Shown here: positions 1-8,107 of the stretch, piece after piece
How positions within the stretch are numbered: position 1 is the stretch's first letter
Layout: each line of letters begins with the position of its first letter
Assembly (NCBI RefSeq): GCF_003850565.1
Contig: NZ_CP027706.1
Coordinates: 930,001 to 994,000, forward strand
Direction of reading: 5' to 3'
Origin: Pseudomonas sessilinigenes
GTDB taxonomy: Bacteria; Pseudomonadota; Gammaproteobacteria; Pseudomonadales; Pseudomonadaceae
Length of the DNA: 64,000 nucleotides
Notes under the pieces: generated by a model
The model's input: only the letters and a program-made list of their open reading frames with translations
Database searches by the model: none
Told to the model about the DNA's origin: nothing
Program-made: the position numbers and the translations under genes

Positions 1-1
1 C

Positions 2-2323
2 AACGGCTTTGCCGCCGTACTGCAGCAGGTCGAGGCGCTGCCCCTGGGGGATGGCCTGTGGTGGCTGCACAGCGAACAGACCGTGTTGCGTCCGGGCCTG
101 GCCTTCGTCACCCCGGACAAACCCATCCGTTACCTGGGCCAGCCGCTGAGTGGCCTCTTCTGCCTGGCCAGCCTCGGTGAAGCCCACCAGGCCCTGCTCG
201 AACGCCTGTGCGCCCTGTTGATCGATGGGCGTGGCCAGGAGTTGTGGCGCGCCACCAGCACCCGCGCGGTGCTCGAAGTACTGGGCGGCGAGTTGCCGGC
301 GGACTGGCCCAGCGCCCGGATCGCCCTGGCCAACGCCCATGGCCTGCACGCGCGCCCGGCCAAGGAGCTGGCGCAACTGGCCAAGGGGTTTGACGGCGAG
401 ATCCGCATTCGTCTCGCCGACGGCAACGAACCGGCGGTGTCGCTCAAGAGCCTGAGCAAGCTGCTCAGCCTCGGCGCCCGGCGTGGCCAGGTGCTGGAAC
501 TGATCGCCGAGCCGAGCATCGCCGCCGAGGCCTTGCCGGTATTGCTGGCGGCCATCGAGCAAGGGCTGGGCGAAGAGGTCGAGCCCTTGCCGACCGTCGC
601 GGCGCCCGTGGATGTACCGCAAGAACTCGCCGCCCCGTTCAGCGCCCCAGCTGCCGGTAGCCTGGTCCAGGCCGTACCGGCGGCCCCCGGGATCGCCATC
701 GGCCCGGCCCATGTGCAGGTCCAGCAGGCCATCGACTATCCGCTGCGTGGTGAGTCCGCCGCCATCGAGCGCCAGCGCCTGCAGAAGGCTCTGGGCGAGG
801 TGCGCGAGGACATCCAGGGCCTGATCCAGTGCAGCCAGGCCAAGGCCATCCGCGAGATTTTCATCACCCACCTGGAAATGCTCGACGACCCCGAGTTGGT
901 GGACGAGGTGCAGGCCCGTCTCAAGCAGGGCGAAAGCGCCGAGGCCGCGTGGATGAGCGTGATCGAAAGCGCCGCCCGGCAACAGGAGTCCTTGCAGGAT
1001 GCGCTGCTGGCCGAACGCGCCGCCGACCTGCGCGATATCGGCCGCCGGGTGCTGGCCCAGCTGTGTGGTGTGCTGGCGCCGGTGGAGCCGGAGCAACCCT
1101 ACATCCTGGTGATGGATGAGGTCGGCCCCTCGGACGTAGCTCGCCTGGACCCAGCCCGGGTGGCCGGGATTCTCACCGCCCGTGGCGGCGCCACGGCCCA
1201 CAGCGCCATCGTCGCCCGGGCCCTGGGCATCCCGGCACTGGTGGGGGCTGGCGCCGGGGTACTGCTGATGGCCTCCGGCACCGCCTTGCTGCTGGATGGC
1301 CAGCGCGGCCGGCTGCATGTCGCCCCGGACCCGGCGACCCTGCAGCGGGCGGTCGAGGAACGCGACAATCGCGAGCAGCGGCTCCAGGCCGCCGCCGAAC
1401 AGCGCCACCTGCCGGCCCAGACCCGCGACGGTCACGCGGTGGAAGTGTTCGCCAACGTCGGGGAAAGCGCCGGCGTCGCCGCAGTGGTGGAGCAGGGTGC
1501 CGAAGGCATTGGCCTGCTGCGCACCGAACTGATCTTCATGGCCCATCCCCAGGCCCCGGACGAAGCCACCCAGGAAGCCGAATACCGCCGCGTGCTCGAT
1601 GGCCTGGACGGGCGGCCGCTGGTGGTGCGCACCCTCGATGTGGGCGGCGACAAACCGCTGCCCTACTGGCCGATCGCCCAGGAGGAAAACCCCTTCTTAG
1701 GCGTGCGCGGCATCCGCCTGACCCTGCAACGTCCGCAGATCATGGAAGCGCAGTTGCGGGCGCTGCTGCGCTCGGCGGACAACCGGCCGCTGCGGATCAT
1801 GTTCCCCATGGTCGGCAGCGTCGAGGAATGGCGCCAGGCCCGGGACATGACCGAGCGCCTGCGCCGGGAAATCCCAGTGGCCGACCTGCAACTGGGGATC
1901 ATGGTCGAGGTGCCCTCGGCGGCCCTGCTGGCCCCGGTACTGGCCAAGGAAGTGGACTTCTTCAGCGTCGGCACCAACGACCTCACCCAGTACACCCTGG
2001 CCATCGATCGCGGCCATCCGACCCTTTCGGCCCAGGCCGACGGCCTGCACCCGGCGGTGCTGCAACTGATCGACATCACCGTGCGCGCCGCCCATGCCCA
2101 GGGCAAGTGGGTCGGCGTCTGCGGCGAGCTGGCGGCCGACCCGCTGGCGGTGCCGGTGCTGGTGGGCCTGGGCGTGGATGAACTGAGCGTCTCCGGACGC
2201 AGCATCGCCGAGGTCAAGGCGCGCATTCGCGAACTCAGCCTGGCCCAGGCCCGAACCCTTGCTCAACAGGCCCTGGCCGTCGGCAGCGCCAACGATGTGC
2301 GCGCCTTAGTGGAGGCCATGTAA
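2..2323 (+). CDS. fruB: Fructose PTS multiphosphoryl transfer protein (EIIA-HPr-EI), 5'-truncated by window
   Basis: Cytoplasmic phosphorelay protein of the fructose phosphotransferase system. It moves phosphate from phosphoenolpyruvate through its EI and HPr parts to EIIA and then to FruA. The frame is open from base 2, so the start lies upstream; 773 residues remain. In order there is the end of an EIIA domain, an HPr domain with the phospho-His motif GLHARPAKEL, and an EI part with the active-site His in GGATAHSAI and a C-terminal GVCGE motif. The stop TAA shares one base with the fruK start, so the two are translationally coupled. FruB-K-A is the standard Pseudomonas fructose operon; its promoter and regulator are outside the window. 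Confidence 0.95.
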   Translation, partial: NGFAAVLQQVEALPLGDGLWWLHSEQTVLRPGLAFVTPDKPIRYLGQPLSGLFCLASLGEAHQALLERLCALLIDGRGQELWRATSTRAVLEVLGGELPADWPSARIALANAHGLHARPAKELAQLAKGFDGEIRIRLADGNEPAVSLKSLSKLLSLGARRGQVLELIAEPSIAAEALPVLLAAIEQGLGEEVEPLPTVAAPVDVPQELAAPFSAPAAGSLVQAVPAAPGIAIGPAHVQVQQAIDYPLRGESAAIERQRLQKALGEVREDIQGLIQCSQAKAIREIFITHLEMLDDPELVDEVQARLKQGESAEAAWMSVIESAARQQESLQDALLAERAADLRDIGRRVLAQLCGVLAPVEPEQPYILVMDEVGPSDVARLDPARVAGILTARGGATAHSAIVARALGIPALVGAGAGVLLMASGTALLLDGQRGRLHVAPDPATLQRAVEERDNREQRLQAAAEQRHLPAQTRDGHAVEVFANVGESAGVAAVVEQGAEGIGLLRTELIFMAHPQAPDEATQEAEYRRVLDGLDGRPLVVRTLDVGGDKPLPYWPIAQEENPFLGVRGIRLTLQRPQIMEAQLRALLRSADNRPLRIMFPMVGSVEEWRQARDMTERLRREIPVADLQLGIMVEVPSAALLAPVLAKEVDFFSVGTNDLTQYTLAIDRGHPTLSAQADGLHPAVLQLIDITVRAAHAQGKWVGVCGELAADPLAVPVLVGLGVDELSVSGRSIAEVKARIRELSLAQARTLAQQALAVGSANDVRALVEAM

Positions 2324-3264
2324 TGGCGAAGATTCTCACCCTGACCCTCAACCCGGCGCTGGACCTGACCGTGCCCCTGGCGCGCCTGGAAGTGGGGCAG
2401 GTCAACCGTAGCCAGGCCCTGCACGTGCATGCCGCCGGCAAGGGGGTGAACGTGGCCCAGGTCCTGGCCGACCTGGGCCATCGCCTGACCGTCAGCGGCT
2501 TTCTCGGGGCCGGCAATCCCCAGGCTTTCGATGAGTTGTTCGCCCGCTGTGGGTTCGTCGATGCCTTCGTCCGCGTGCCGGGGGAAACCCGCAGCAACAT
2601 CAAGCTGGCCGAGGCAGATGGGCGGGTTACCGACGTCAACGGCCCGGGCCCGCTGGTCGACGCCGTCGCCCAGCAAGCGCTGCTGGCGCGCCTGGAGCAG
2701 ATCGCCCCCGGGCATGACGCGGTGGTGGTCGCCGGCAGCCTGCCCCAGGGCGTGAGCCCGCAATGGTTCCAGGCCCTGTTGCTGCGGCTGAAGGCCATGG
2801 GCCTGAAGCTGGCCCTGGACACCAGCGGCGCCGCCTTGCGTGCCGGGCTGGCGGCCGGGCCCTGGCTGGTCAAGCCCAATGGCGAGGAGTTGGCCGATGC
2901 CCTGGGCCGGCCGGTGGCCACGCCGGACGACCAAGCCGCCGCTGCGCGCCAGTTGCAGGCCCAGGGTGTCGAGCATGTGGTGGTCTCACACGGTGCCGAC
3001 GGCGTCCACTGGTTCGCCGCTGGCCAAGCCTTGCAGGCGCTGCCGCCCAAGGTCGCGGTGGTCAGTACCGTGGGCGCCGGCGACTCGTTGCTGGCCGGGG
3101 TGCTGCACGGCCTGCTCGCCGGCCAGGACGCCGCCCAGGCCCTGCGCACGGCCACGGCCATCGCCGCCATGGCGGTGACCCAGATCGGTTTCGGCATCGG
3201 CGACCGGGCACAACTGGCCCGGCTGGAACAGGCGGTGCGCGTGCAGCCCCTGGCAGAACAATAA
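2323..3264 (+). CDS. fruK: 1-phosphofructokinase
   Basis: Phosphorylates fructose-1-phosphate, the product of FruA import, to fructose-1,6-bisphosphate in the cytoplasm. The protein has 313 residues, normal for the family. It is a PfkB-type sugar kinase: an N-terminal LNPALDLT segment, a glycine-rich AAGKGVNVA substrate region, and the C-terminal anion-hole motif GAGDSLLAGV with the catalytic Asp. The ATG overlaps the fruB stop (TAATG), and the gene ends 11 bases before the fruA start, so it sits inside one operon. Confidence 0.96.
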   Translation: MAKILTLTLNPALDLTVPLARLEVGQVNRSQALHVHAAGKGVNVAQVLADLGHRLTVSGFLGAGNPQAFDELFARCGFVDAFVRVPGETRSNIKLAEADGRVTDVNGPGPLVDAVAQQALLARLEQIAPGHDAVVVAGSLPQGVSPQWFQALLLRLKAMGLKLALDTSGAALRAGLAAGPWLVKPNGEELADALGRPVATPDDQAAAARQLQAQGVEHVVVSHGADGVHWFAAGQALQALPPKVAVVSTVGAGDSLLAGVLHGLLAGQDAAQALRTATAIAAMAVTQIGFGIGDRAQLARLEQAVRVQPLAEQ

Positions 3265-3275
3265 GAGAGGTGCCC

Positions 3276-5033
3276 ATGAAGTTAGCCATCGTTACCGCCT
3301 GCCCCAACGGCATGGTCACCAGCGTGCTTTGCGCACGCCTGCTGGACGCCGCGGCCCAGCGCCAGGGCTGGAGCACCAGCGTCGAGGTCCACGACCCGGC
3401 CCGTCCCGAGCGCCAGCTGTCGGCCGCGACCCTGGCGGCGGCCGAGTGGGTGCTGGTGGTCAGCAGCGGGCCTGTGGATCTGTCGCGTTTCGTCGGCAAG
3501 CGGGTCTATCGCAGCAGCCCGTCCCAGGCCCTGCAGGATGTGGATGCCTTGCTGCGCCGGGGCGCCGAGGACGCCCAGGTGCTGATGGCCGCGCAAGAGC
3601 CGGGCGAGCCCGCGCCCAGCATCGAACCATCAATGCCACGGGTGGTGGCGATCACCGCTTGCCCCACCGGGGTGGCCCACACCTTCATGGCCGCCGAGGC
3701 CTTGCAGCAGGCGGCCAAGCGTCTGGGTTACCAGCTGCAAGTGGAAACCCAGGGCTCGGTGGGCGCGCGCAATCCGCTGAGCGCCGAGGCCATCGAGCAA
3801 GCCGACGTGGTGCTGCTAGCGGCGGACATCGAAGTGGCCACCGAACGCTTTGCCGGCAAGCGCATCTATCGCTGCGGCACCGGGGTGGCGCTGAAGCAGG
3901 CCGAGGCGACCCTGCACAAGGCGCTGGCCGAAGGCCGGCCGGAGTCCGTGGCCAGTGGCGCCCAGGCACCGGCCAAGCCAGACAAGGCCGGGGTCTACAA
4001 GCACCTGCTGACCGGGGTTTCGTTCATGCTGCCGATGGTGGTGGCGGGCGGCTTGATGATCGCCCTGTCGTTCGTCTTCGGCATCACGGCCTACAAGGAG
4101 GAGGGCACCCTGGCTGCGGCCTTGATGCAGATCGGTGGTGATACCGCCTTCAAGCTGATGGTGCCGTTGCTGGCTGGCTACATCGCCTACTCCATCGCCG
4201 ACCGGCCGGGGCTGGCCCCGGGGATGATCGGTGGCCTGCTGGCCAGCACCCTGGGCGCGGGGTTCATCGGCGGTATCGTCGCCGGGTTCCTGGCCGGGTA
4301 CGCGGCCAAGCTGATCAACCGCTACCTGCAATTGCCCCAGGGCCTGGAGGCCTTGAAGCCGATCCTGATCATCCCGTTGCTGGCCAGCCTGTTCACCGGC
4401 CTGGTGATGATCTACGTGGTGGGCAAGCCGGTGGCGGGCATGCTCGGGGCCCTGACGCATTTCCTCGACAGCATGGGCACCACCAACGCAATCCTGCTGG
4501 GGGTGTTGCTGGGGGCGATGATGTGCGTGGACCTGGGGGGGCCGATCAACAAGGCAGCCTATGCGTTTTCGGTGGGGCTGCTGGCGTCCCAGAGTTATGC
4601 GCCGATGGCTGCGGCCATGGCGGCGGGGATGGTGCCGCCCATTGGCCTGGGCATTGCGACCTTCATCGCCCGGCGCAAGTTCGCCCAGACCGAGCGGGAG
4701 GCGGGCAAGGCGGCGCTGGTGCTGGGGTTGTGCTTTATCTCCGAGGGGGCGATTCCGTTCGCGGCCAAGGATCCGTTGCGGGTGATCCCGGCGAGCATTG
4801 CCGGTGGGGCGTTGACCGGGGCCTTGTCGATGTATTTTGGCTGCAAGTTGATGGCGCCCCATGGGGGGTTGTTCGTGATGTTGATTCCGAATGCGATCAA
4901 TCATGGGGTGTTGTATTTGCTGGCGATTGTGGCGGGGAGTTTGTTGACGGCGGGGGTGTATGCGGTGGTGAGGCGGGGGGATATGGGGGTGGAGCCTGAG
5001 CCTGGGGCGGGGCAGGTGGGCGGGGCGGCCTGA
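3276..5033 (+). CDS. fruA: Fructose PTS permease EIIB'BC
   Basis: Inner-membrane fructose transporter that phosphorylates its substrate to fructose-1-phosphate during uptake. I chose the ATG at 3276 because GAGAGG precedes it and MKLAIVTACPNG is a typical FruA start; the open frame extends upstream only as an overlap of fruK. The 585 residues hold a degenerate EIIB' domain (about 1-100), an EIIB domain with the phospho-Cys motif TACPTGVAHTF (about 125-225), and a multi-span EIIC domain (about 240-570). The last 500 bases switch to G/T-ending codons and become very G-rich on the coding strand, unlike the start of the gene. Confidence 0.95.
   Translation: MKLAIVTACPNGMVTSVLCARLLDAAAQRQGWSTSVEVHDPARPERQLSAATLAAAEWVLVVSSGPVDLSRFVGKRVYRSSPSQALQDVDALLRRGAEDAQVLMAAQEPGEPAPSIEPSMPRVVAITACPTGVAHTFMAAEALQQAAKRLGYQLQVETQGSVGARNPLSAEAIEQADVVLLAADIEVATERFAGKRIYRCGTGVALKQAEATLHKALAEGRPESVASGAQAPAKPDKAGVYKHLLTGVSFMLPMVVAGGLMIALSFVFGITAYKEEGTLAAALMQIGGDTAFKLMVPLLAGYIAYSIADRPGLAPGMIGGLLASTLGAGFIGGIVAGFLAGYAAKLINRYLQLPQGLEALKPILIIPLLASLFTGLVMIYVVGKPVAGMLGALTHFLDSMGTTNAILLGVLLGAMMCVDLGGPINKAAYAFSVGLLASQSYAPMAAAMAAGMVPPIGLGIATFIARRKFAQTEREAGKAALVLGLCFISEGAIPFAAKDPLRVIPASIAGGALTGALSMYFGCKLMAPHGGLFVMLIPNAINHGVLYLLAIVAGSLLTAGVYAVVRRGDMGVEPEPGAGQVGGAA
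5004..5025 (+). other. G-quadruplex motif at the end of fruA
   Basis: Four G-tracts, GGGG, GGGG, GGG and GGGG, are separated by loops of 1, 5 and 1 bases, which fits the canonical G3+N1-7 pattern on the coding strand. It lies in the last codons of fruA and would also be present in the mRNA. Whether it folds is untested. Confidence 0.4.
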
Positions 5034-5052
5034 GAGCCGGCCCGGGCTCTTT
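5033..5052 (+). terminator. Weak hairpin at the fruA stop
   Basis: AGAGCC (5033-5038) can pair with GGCTCT (5045-5050), giving a six-base stem that begins in the fruA stop codon. Only a short TT follows, so termination would be weak or factor-assisted. Confidence 0.35.
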
Positions 5053-5096
5053 GGGATCTTGGGCTCTTGGGGTTTTGGGGTTTTGGGTACATATCC

Positions 5097-5230
5097 GTTG
5101 CTGCGGGTGTGGCGGCTGGCGGTTTCGCCCTTACGGCGAGTCACTTTTTTCAAACGCCAAAAAAGTAACCAAAAACGCTTGCCCCCACGTCCGGCCGCTC
5201 GCTGCGCTCGGGTTCCCTCGTTCCGGTACT
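5097..5230. repeat. Pseudomonas-type intergenic repeat segment
   Basis: Between fruA and the next gene lies a segment containing TTACGGCGAGTCACTTTTT, then AAAAAGTAACCAAAAACGC, then a C-rich CGGCCGCTCGCTGCGCTCGGG. I recognise this as a sequence that recurs between genes in pseudomonad chromosomes. No gene with a ribosome-binding site is visible in it. The assignment rests on memory of the family, not on a search. Confidence 0.45.
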
Positions 5231-5413
5231 TCTCAGGGGGCATCGCTTCCAGCGATGTCCTCGACTGCGTCGAGGGGCGCTGCGCGCCATTCCCCTGATA
5301 AGCACCTGCACTCGGCCTTCCCAGGGGGCGGGTGAGTCAAGATCACCAGCCCCACGGCGCGCCCTACCGGGCGGCGCATCGTGGGGTGTGGTGTGCGTGT
5401 TTGGCATCGTTTT

Positions 5414-5603
5414 GTGTAGCCGCTGCCGCAGGCTGCGTACGGGCGCGTAGCGGCCGCTGGGTCTTGAATCCGTTGAAGGTCCTTCGGCCCTTGTCGTAGC
5501 CTCGCCTTGGCTCGACAGCGGTTACTGGCCCGTGCTTCGTGTAGCCGCTGCCGCAGGCTGCGCACGGGCGCGCAGCGGCCGCTGGATCTTGAATCCGTCG
5601 AAG
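5414..5603. repeat. Pair of ~65-bp direct repeats (REP-like)
   Basis: Two near-identical units run 5414-5479 and 5539-5603, 125 bases apart. Each begins GTGTAGCCGCTGCCGCAGG, continues through a GGGCGCG...GCGGCCGCTGG segment and ends near TCTTGAATCCGT. GTAGCCGCTGCCGCAGGCTGCG is a common extragenic palindrome-like element in pseudomonads. The space between the copies holds another short GC-rich segment and no gene. Confidence 0.6.
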
Positions 5604-5718
5604 ATTTAGTGACCTTTTCATAGCCTTCGACAGGCTCAAAACCCATCCAAATCTCTTTCTTTTGTAAGGGGTTTCCGAGAGACTCCGGTGCGCTTGTGCC
5701 TGAAGAATCTGCTGGCTA

Positions 5719-5940
5719 GTCTCCGGTCGTCACTGATCATCAGTGACCGGGTTTAGCAGCCCGACCAAACTCAGGCACGCCAAGCTCCATCTCCATCCGA
5801 CCAGCATGCGAATGCTGGTCAATGCGTTATGGCAGCTGTACGCGGGGCACCTTCGGGTGCGCTGGGCTTGCCTGACTGCCTGGTCTGCTAACCCGCGTCC
5901 AGCTGCCACCCTCCGTTTAGCAGCGATGGGTGAAAGCTCC
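5719..5940 (+). ncRNA. Candidate structured leader RNA of the DUF3077 gene
   Basis: This 220-base leader can fold into nested stems. A first hairpin pairs GTCACTGA (5729-5736) with TCAGTGAC (5740-5747). A closing helix P1 pairs GGGTTTAGCAG (5749-5759) with CTGCTAACCC (5885-5894), leaving one bulged U. Inside it, ACCA (5764-5767) pairs with TGGT (5881-5884), CAGGC (5772-5776) with GCCTG (5870-5874), and CAAGC (5781-5785) with GCTTG (5866-5870). It carries the hairpins GACCAGCAT-gcga-ATGCTGGTC (5799-5820) and GCACC-TTCG-GGTGC (5847-5860). A second copy of GTTTAGCAGC (5915-5924), close to the ribosome-binding site, could compete for the 3' strand of P1, so two exclusive folds are possible. Seen by eye; function is inferred. 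Confidence 0.5.
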
Positions 5941-5958
5941 ATAGTCAGGAGTGCCACC

Positions 5959-6336
5959 ATGAAAAAGCTCGTCCCCGATCCCCCCGTTTTCTCTTCTGTT
6001 TCACGTCGCAACCCGGAGCATGACCGGGCCAACGAGGTGATTCTCCATGCGCTGGTTAACACCCGTACCGGTTCGCTGGTCCGGACGCTTAAGCCCACGG
6101 TCGCCGCACAGGCGGGTCGCGATTCATTGTTCGACGTCCGCTCCGGTATCAGTGCCGAGGAGGCGCTGGTCCATGTGTCCATGCTGCTCAAGGCCGCCGA
6201 GGAGGTGTCCGATGAGATCACCGAGCAGGCCAGCGGCGTCGAGCGTGGGTTGATCTGGTCCCTGGTGCATTCGGTGGAGATGGCTCGCGGCGTGGTGGAT
6301 GCCTTGCTCGATGGCCATCGTCTTTCCCCTGACTGA
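5959..6336 (+). CDS. DUF3077-family protein
   Basis: Small protein of 125 residues of unknown function. It begins MKKLVPDPP and has a C-terminal stretch RDSLFDVRSGISAEEALVHV followed by LLKAAEEVSDE and LVHSVEMARGVVDALLDG. That is the pattern of the DUF3077 family, which is abundant in Pseudomonas. The C-terminal half looks helical, and there is no signal peptide or membrane span. The ATG at 5959 is chosen over earlier in-frame codons because AGGAG lies eight bases before it and the family start matches. It stands alone between the fru operon and the CRISPR locus. The long structured leader suggests post-transcriptional control. Confidence 0.75.
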   Translation: MKKLVPDPPVFSSVSRRNPEHDRANEVILHALVNTRTGSLVRTLKPTVAAQAGRDSLFDVRSGISAEEALVHVSMLLKAAEEVSDEITEQASGVERGLIWSLVHSVEMARGVVDALLDGHRLSPD

Positions 6337-6349
6337 ATACGCACTACCT

Positions 6350-6380
6350 GTGGCGAGGGAGCTTGCTCCCGCTGGGGCGC
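6350..6380. repeat. REP element
   Basis: GTGGCGAGGGAGCTTGCTC begins at 6350 and contains the small hairpin GGGAGC-TT-GCTCCC (6357-6370). This is the core of the REP family widespread in the P. fluorescens group. It lies just after the DUF3077 gene and may act as its 3' end. Confidence 0.6.
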
Positions 6381-6564
6381 ATAGCGACCCTAAACCTGAT
6401 AGAGGCGGTCGCCTCGATTGTTCGGGTGGAATTCAGCATCCTCGCCACGGCCACAAACCGTGTCAGGCATAGGCCTAGCGCTAAATTGCCGCTTATCGTT
6501 GTTGGAAAAGAACCACTAACCTACTGATGCCAAGACGACTAGAGCGCTATAACTACCCACATGG

Positions 6565-6700
6565 TGCCGACCCTCTTTTTGAGGTGGTGGGGTACGCCTT
6601 GTAAAATCAATAAGTTACAAGCACCCACAAAAAGAGGGTTAAACACGCTGTAGAGTCGTATCTTTCTTTAAAATCTTGGGGTTAGAGTAGAAGTGCTCTA
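6565..6700 (+). promoter_or_regulatory. CRISPR array 1 leader with IHF site in nested inverted repeats
   Basis: The AT-richer leader contains AATCAATAAGTTA (6605-6617), an exact match to the IHF consensus WATCAANNNNTTR. The site is framed by CTTGTAA (6598-6604) and TTACAAG (6615-6621), and further out by ACCCTCTTTTTG (6570-6581) and CAAAAAGAGGGT (6628-6639), a perfect 12-base dyad. The sequence AGTGCTCTA abuts repeat 1. Every spacing equals that in leader 2. IHF is known to bend type I leaders for spacer integration; the role of the outer dyad is unknown. The region 6381-6564 holds nothing else I can identify. Confidence 0.75.
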
Positions 6701-7868
6701 GTTCACTGCCGCATAGGCAGCTAAGAAATCGCCCGGCGCGAGCGCCTGCAGACGAAAGCGGTTCACTGCCGCATAGGCAGCTAAGAAACGCTGAAAAACC
6801 GGTGCAGTACGAGCTAAAGGGTTCACTGCCGCATAGGCAGCTAAGAAAACGACGTCACTGTTATGTCGGGCCTCCACCATGTTCACTGCCGCATAGGCAG
6901 CTAAGAAATGCAACGCGGCAGCGCCACCCTAAGCTACACCGTTCACTGCCGCATAGGCAGCTAAGAAAATCATGGTGTTGAGGGTTGTCAGCGTCTCACT
7001 GTTCACTGCCGCATAGGCAGCTAAGAAATTCAACTGAATGCCCAGGCGCGTCGCCGCGTCGTTCACTGCCGCATAGGCAGCTAAGAAATACGAAAAGGGC
7101 GCGGCGGCAGCCTGGCGCAAGTTCACTGCCGCATAGGCAGCTAAGAAATGTGACACGGCTGAGGTGCCGAGCGAAATCTGGGTCACTGCCGCATAGGCAG
7201 CTAAGAAAAAACGGCAGGTTCGCACCATGCATACCACTTCGGTCACTGCCGCATAGGCAGCTAAGAAATCGACAATGTCCGTACGCTTGGCCTGGACGTA
7301 GGTCACTGCCGCATAGGCAGCTAAGAAACTGGTGTAGGACCATCTGTTCGGCCCGCTCCCGTTCACTGCCGCATAGGCAGCTAAGAAACAGGACGGGCGA
7401 CACCAGGCGCAGGGCAGCCCGTTCACTGCCACATAGGCAGCTAAGAAAAAGACGAATGCAGTCGCGCACAGCTGCGGCTCGTTCACTGCCGCATAGGCAG
7501 CTAAGAAAACGTAGCACTGGTAGAGCGTGGCCGCTGTGGCGTTCACTGCCGCATAGGCAGCTAAGAAAATGCACCGCGTGCCTGCCCTGCACTGGAAAAC
7601 GTTCACTGCCGTATAGGCAGCTAAGAAATCTACGACGAACCCCGGCCAGATTTGGACGATGTTCACTGCCGCATAGGCAGCTAAGAAAAGGTCACTGTCA
7701 CACCTGGTACGGCGTTGCCGGTTCACTGCCGCATAGGCAGCTAAGAAAACCGAAAACGAACTTGACGCAACGATCACGCTGTTCACTGCCGCATAGGCAG
7801 CTAAGAAACAGGCCGCCAAAGCCGCGACGCTTCTGGGATGGTTCACTGCCGCATAGGCAGCTACAAAG
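6701..7868 (+). CRISPR. Type I-F CRISPR array 1: 20 repeats, 19 spacers
   Basis: A 28-base repeat beginning GTTCACTGCCGC and ending GGCAGCTAAGAAA recurs every 60 bases from 6701 to 7841, with uniform 32-base spacers. It carries the type I-F hairpin CTGCC...GGCAG. The leader is upstream, so it reads toward cas1. Variants: the repeats at 7181, 7241 and 7301 begin GGTCACTG; 7421 has A and 7601 has T at variable positions 11-12; the last repeat (7841) is degenerate, ending CTACAAAG. Most repeats have C at position 12 where array 2 has T. Because 60 is divisible by three, long open frames run through the array; they are not genes. Confidence 0.98.
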
Positions 7869-8107
7869 CCCTCAACGGGAATCTAGCCCCAGACACCAGA
7901 TCAGAGAGGCAATTGCCCCTACACCTCAGTTGCACGTCACTGGAACGCACGCATGAAACACTCCCTCCTCTTGTCCTTCTGAGGCTATGCCTGGCTCCGA
8001 ACTAGTCATGTGATAAATCTGAACTTCCAGTACGACATAGACGAACATCCGGACATTGCTTATAACCCTTACCGCCCAATGGACGACACAGCAGGCGGTT
8101 CTCTCTC
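7869..8107. promoter_or_regulatory. Array 1 to cas1 gap, presumed cas promoter region
   Basis: About 240 bases separate the last repeat from cas1. No gene with a ribosome-binding site is visible. The stretch just before cas1 (CATTGCTTATAACCC) is the most promoter-like, with a TATAAC near 8060, but no convincing -35 box. A cas1 promoter is inferred from position. Confidence 0.35.

Noticed and set aside
5051..5646. Open frames in the repeat zone after fruA
   Set aside because: Built from intergenic repeats; the repeated peptide PYAACGSGYTK or PCAACGSGYTK on the minus strand is only the repeat translated.
5733..5742. TGATCATCAG centre of the 5729-5747 dyad as a protein operator
   Set aside because: It fits better as the first hairpin of the leader RNA, given the other stems; an operator role is not excluded but has no separate support.
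6698..7956. Long open frames on both strands through CRISPR array 1 with repeated FLAAYAAVN, SLPHRQLR or FLSCLCGSE motifs
   Set aside because: They are translations of a 60-base repeat unit, which is divisible by three. The repeats have a leader and type I-F structure; no ribosome-binding sites.
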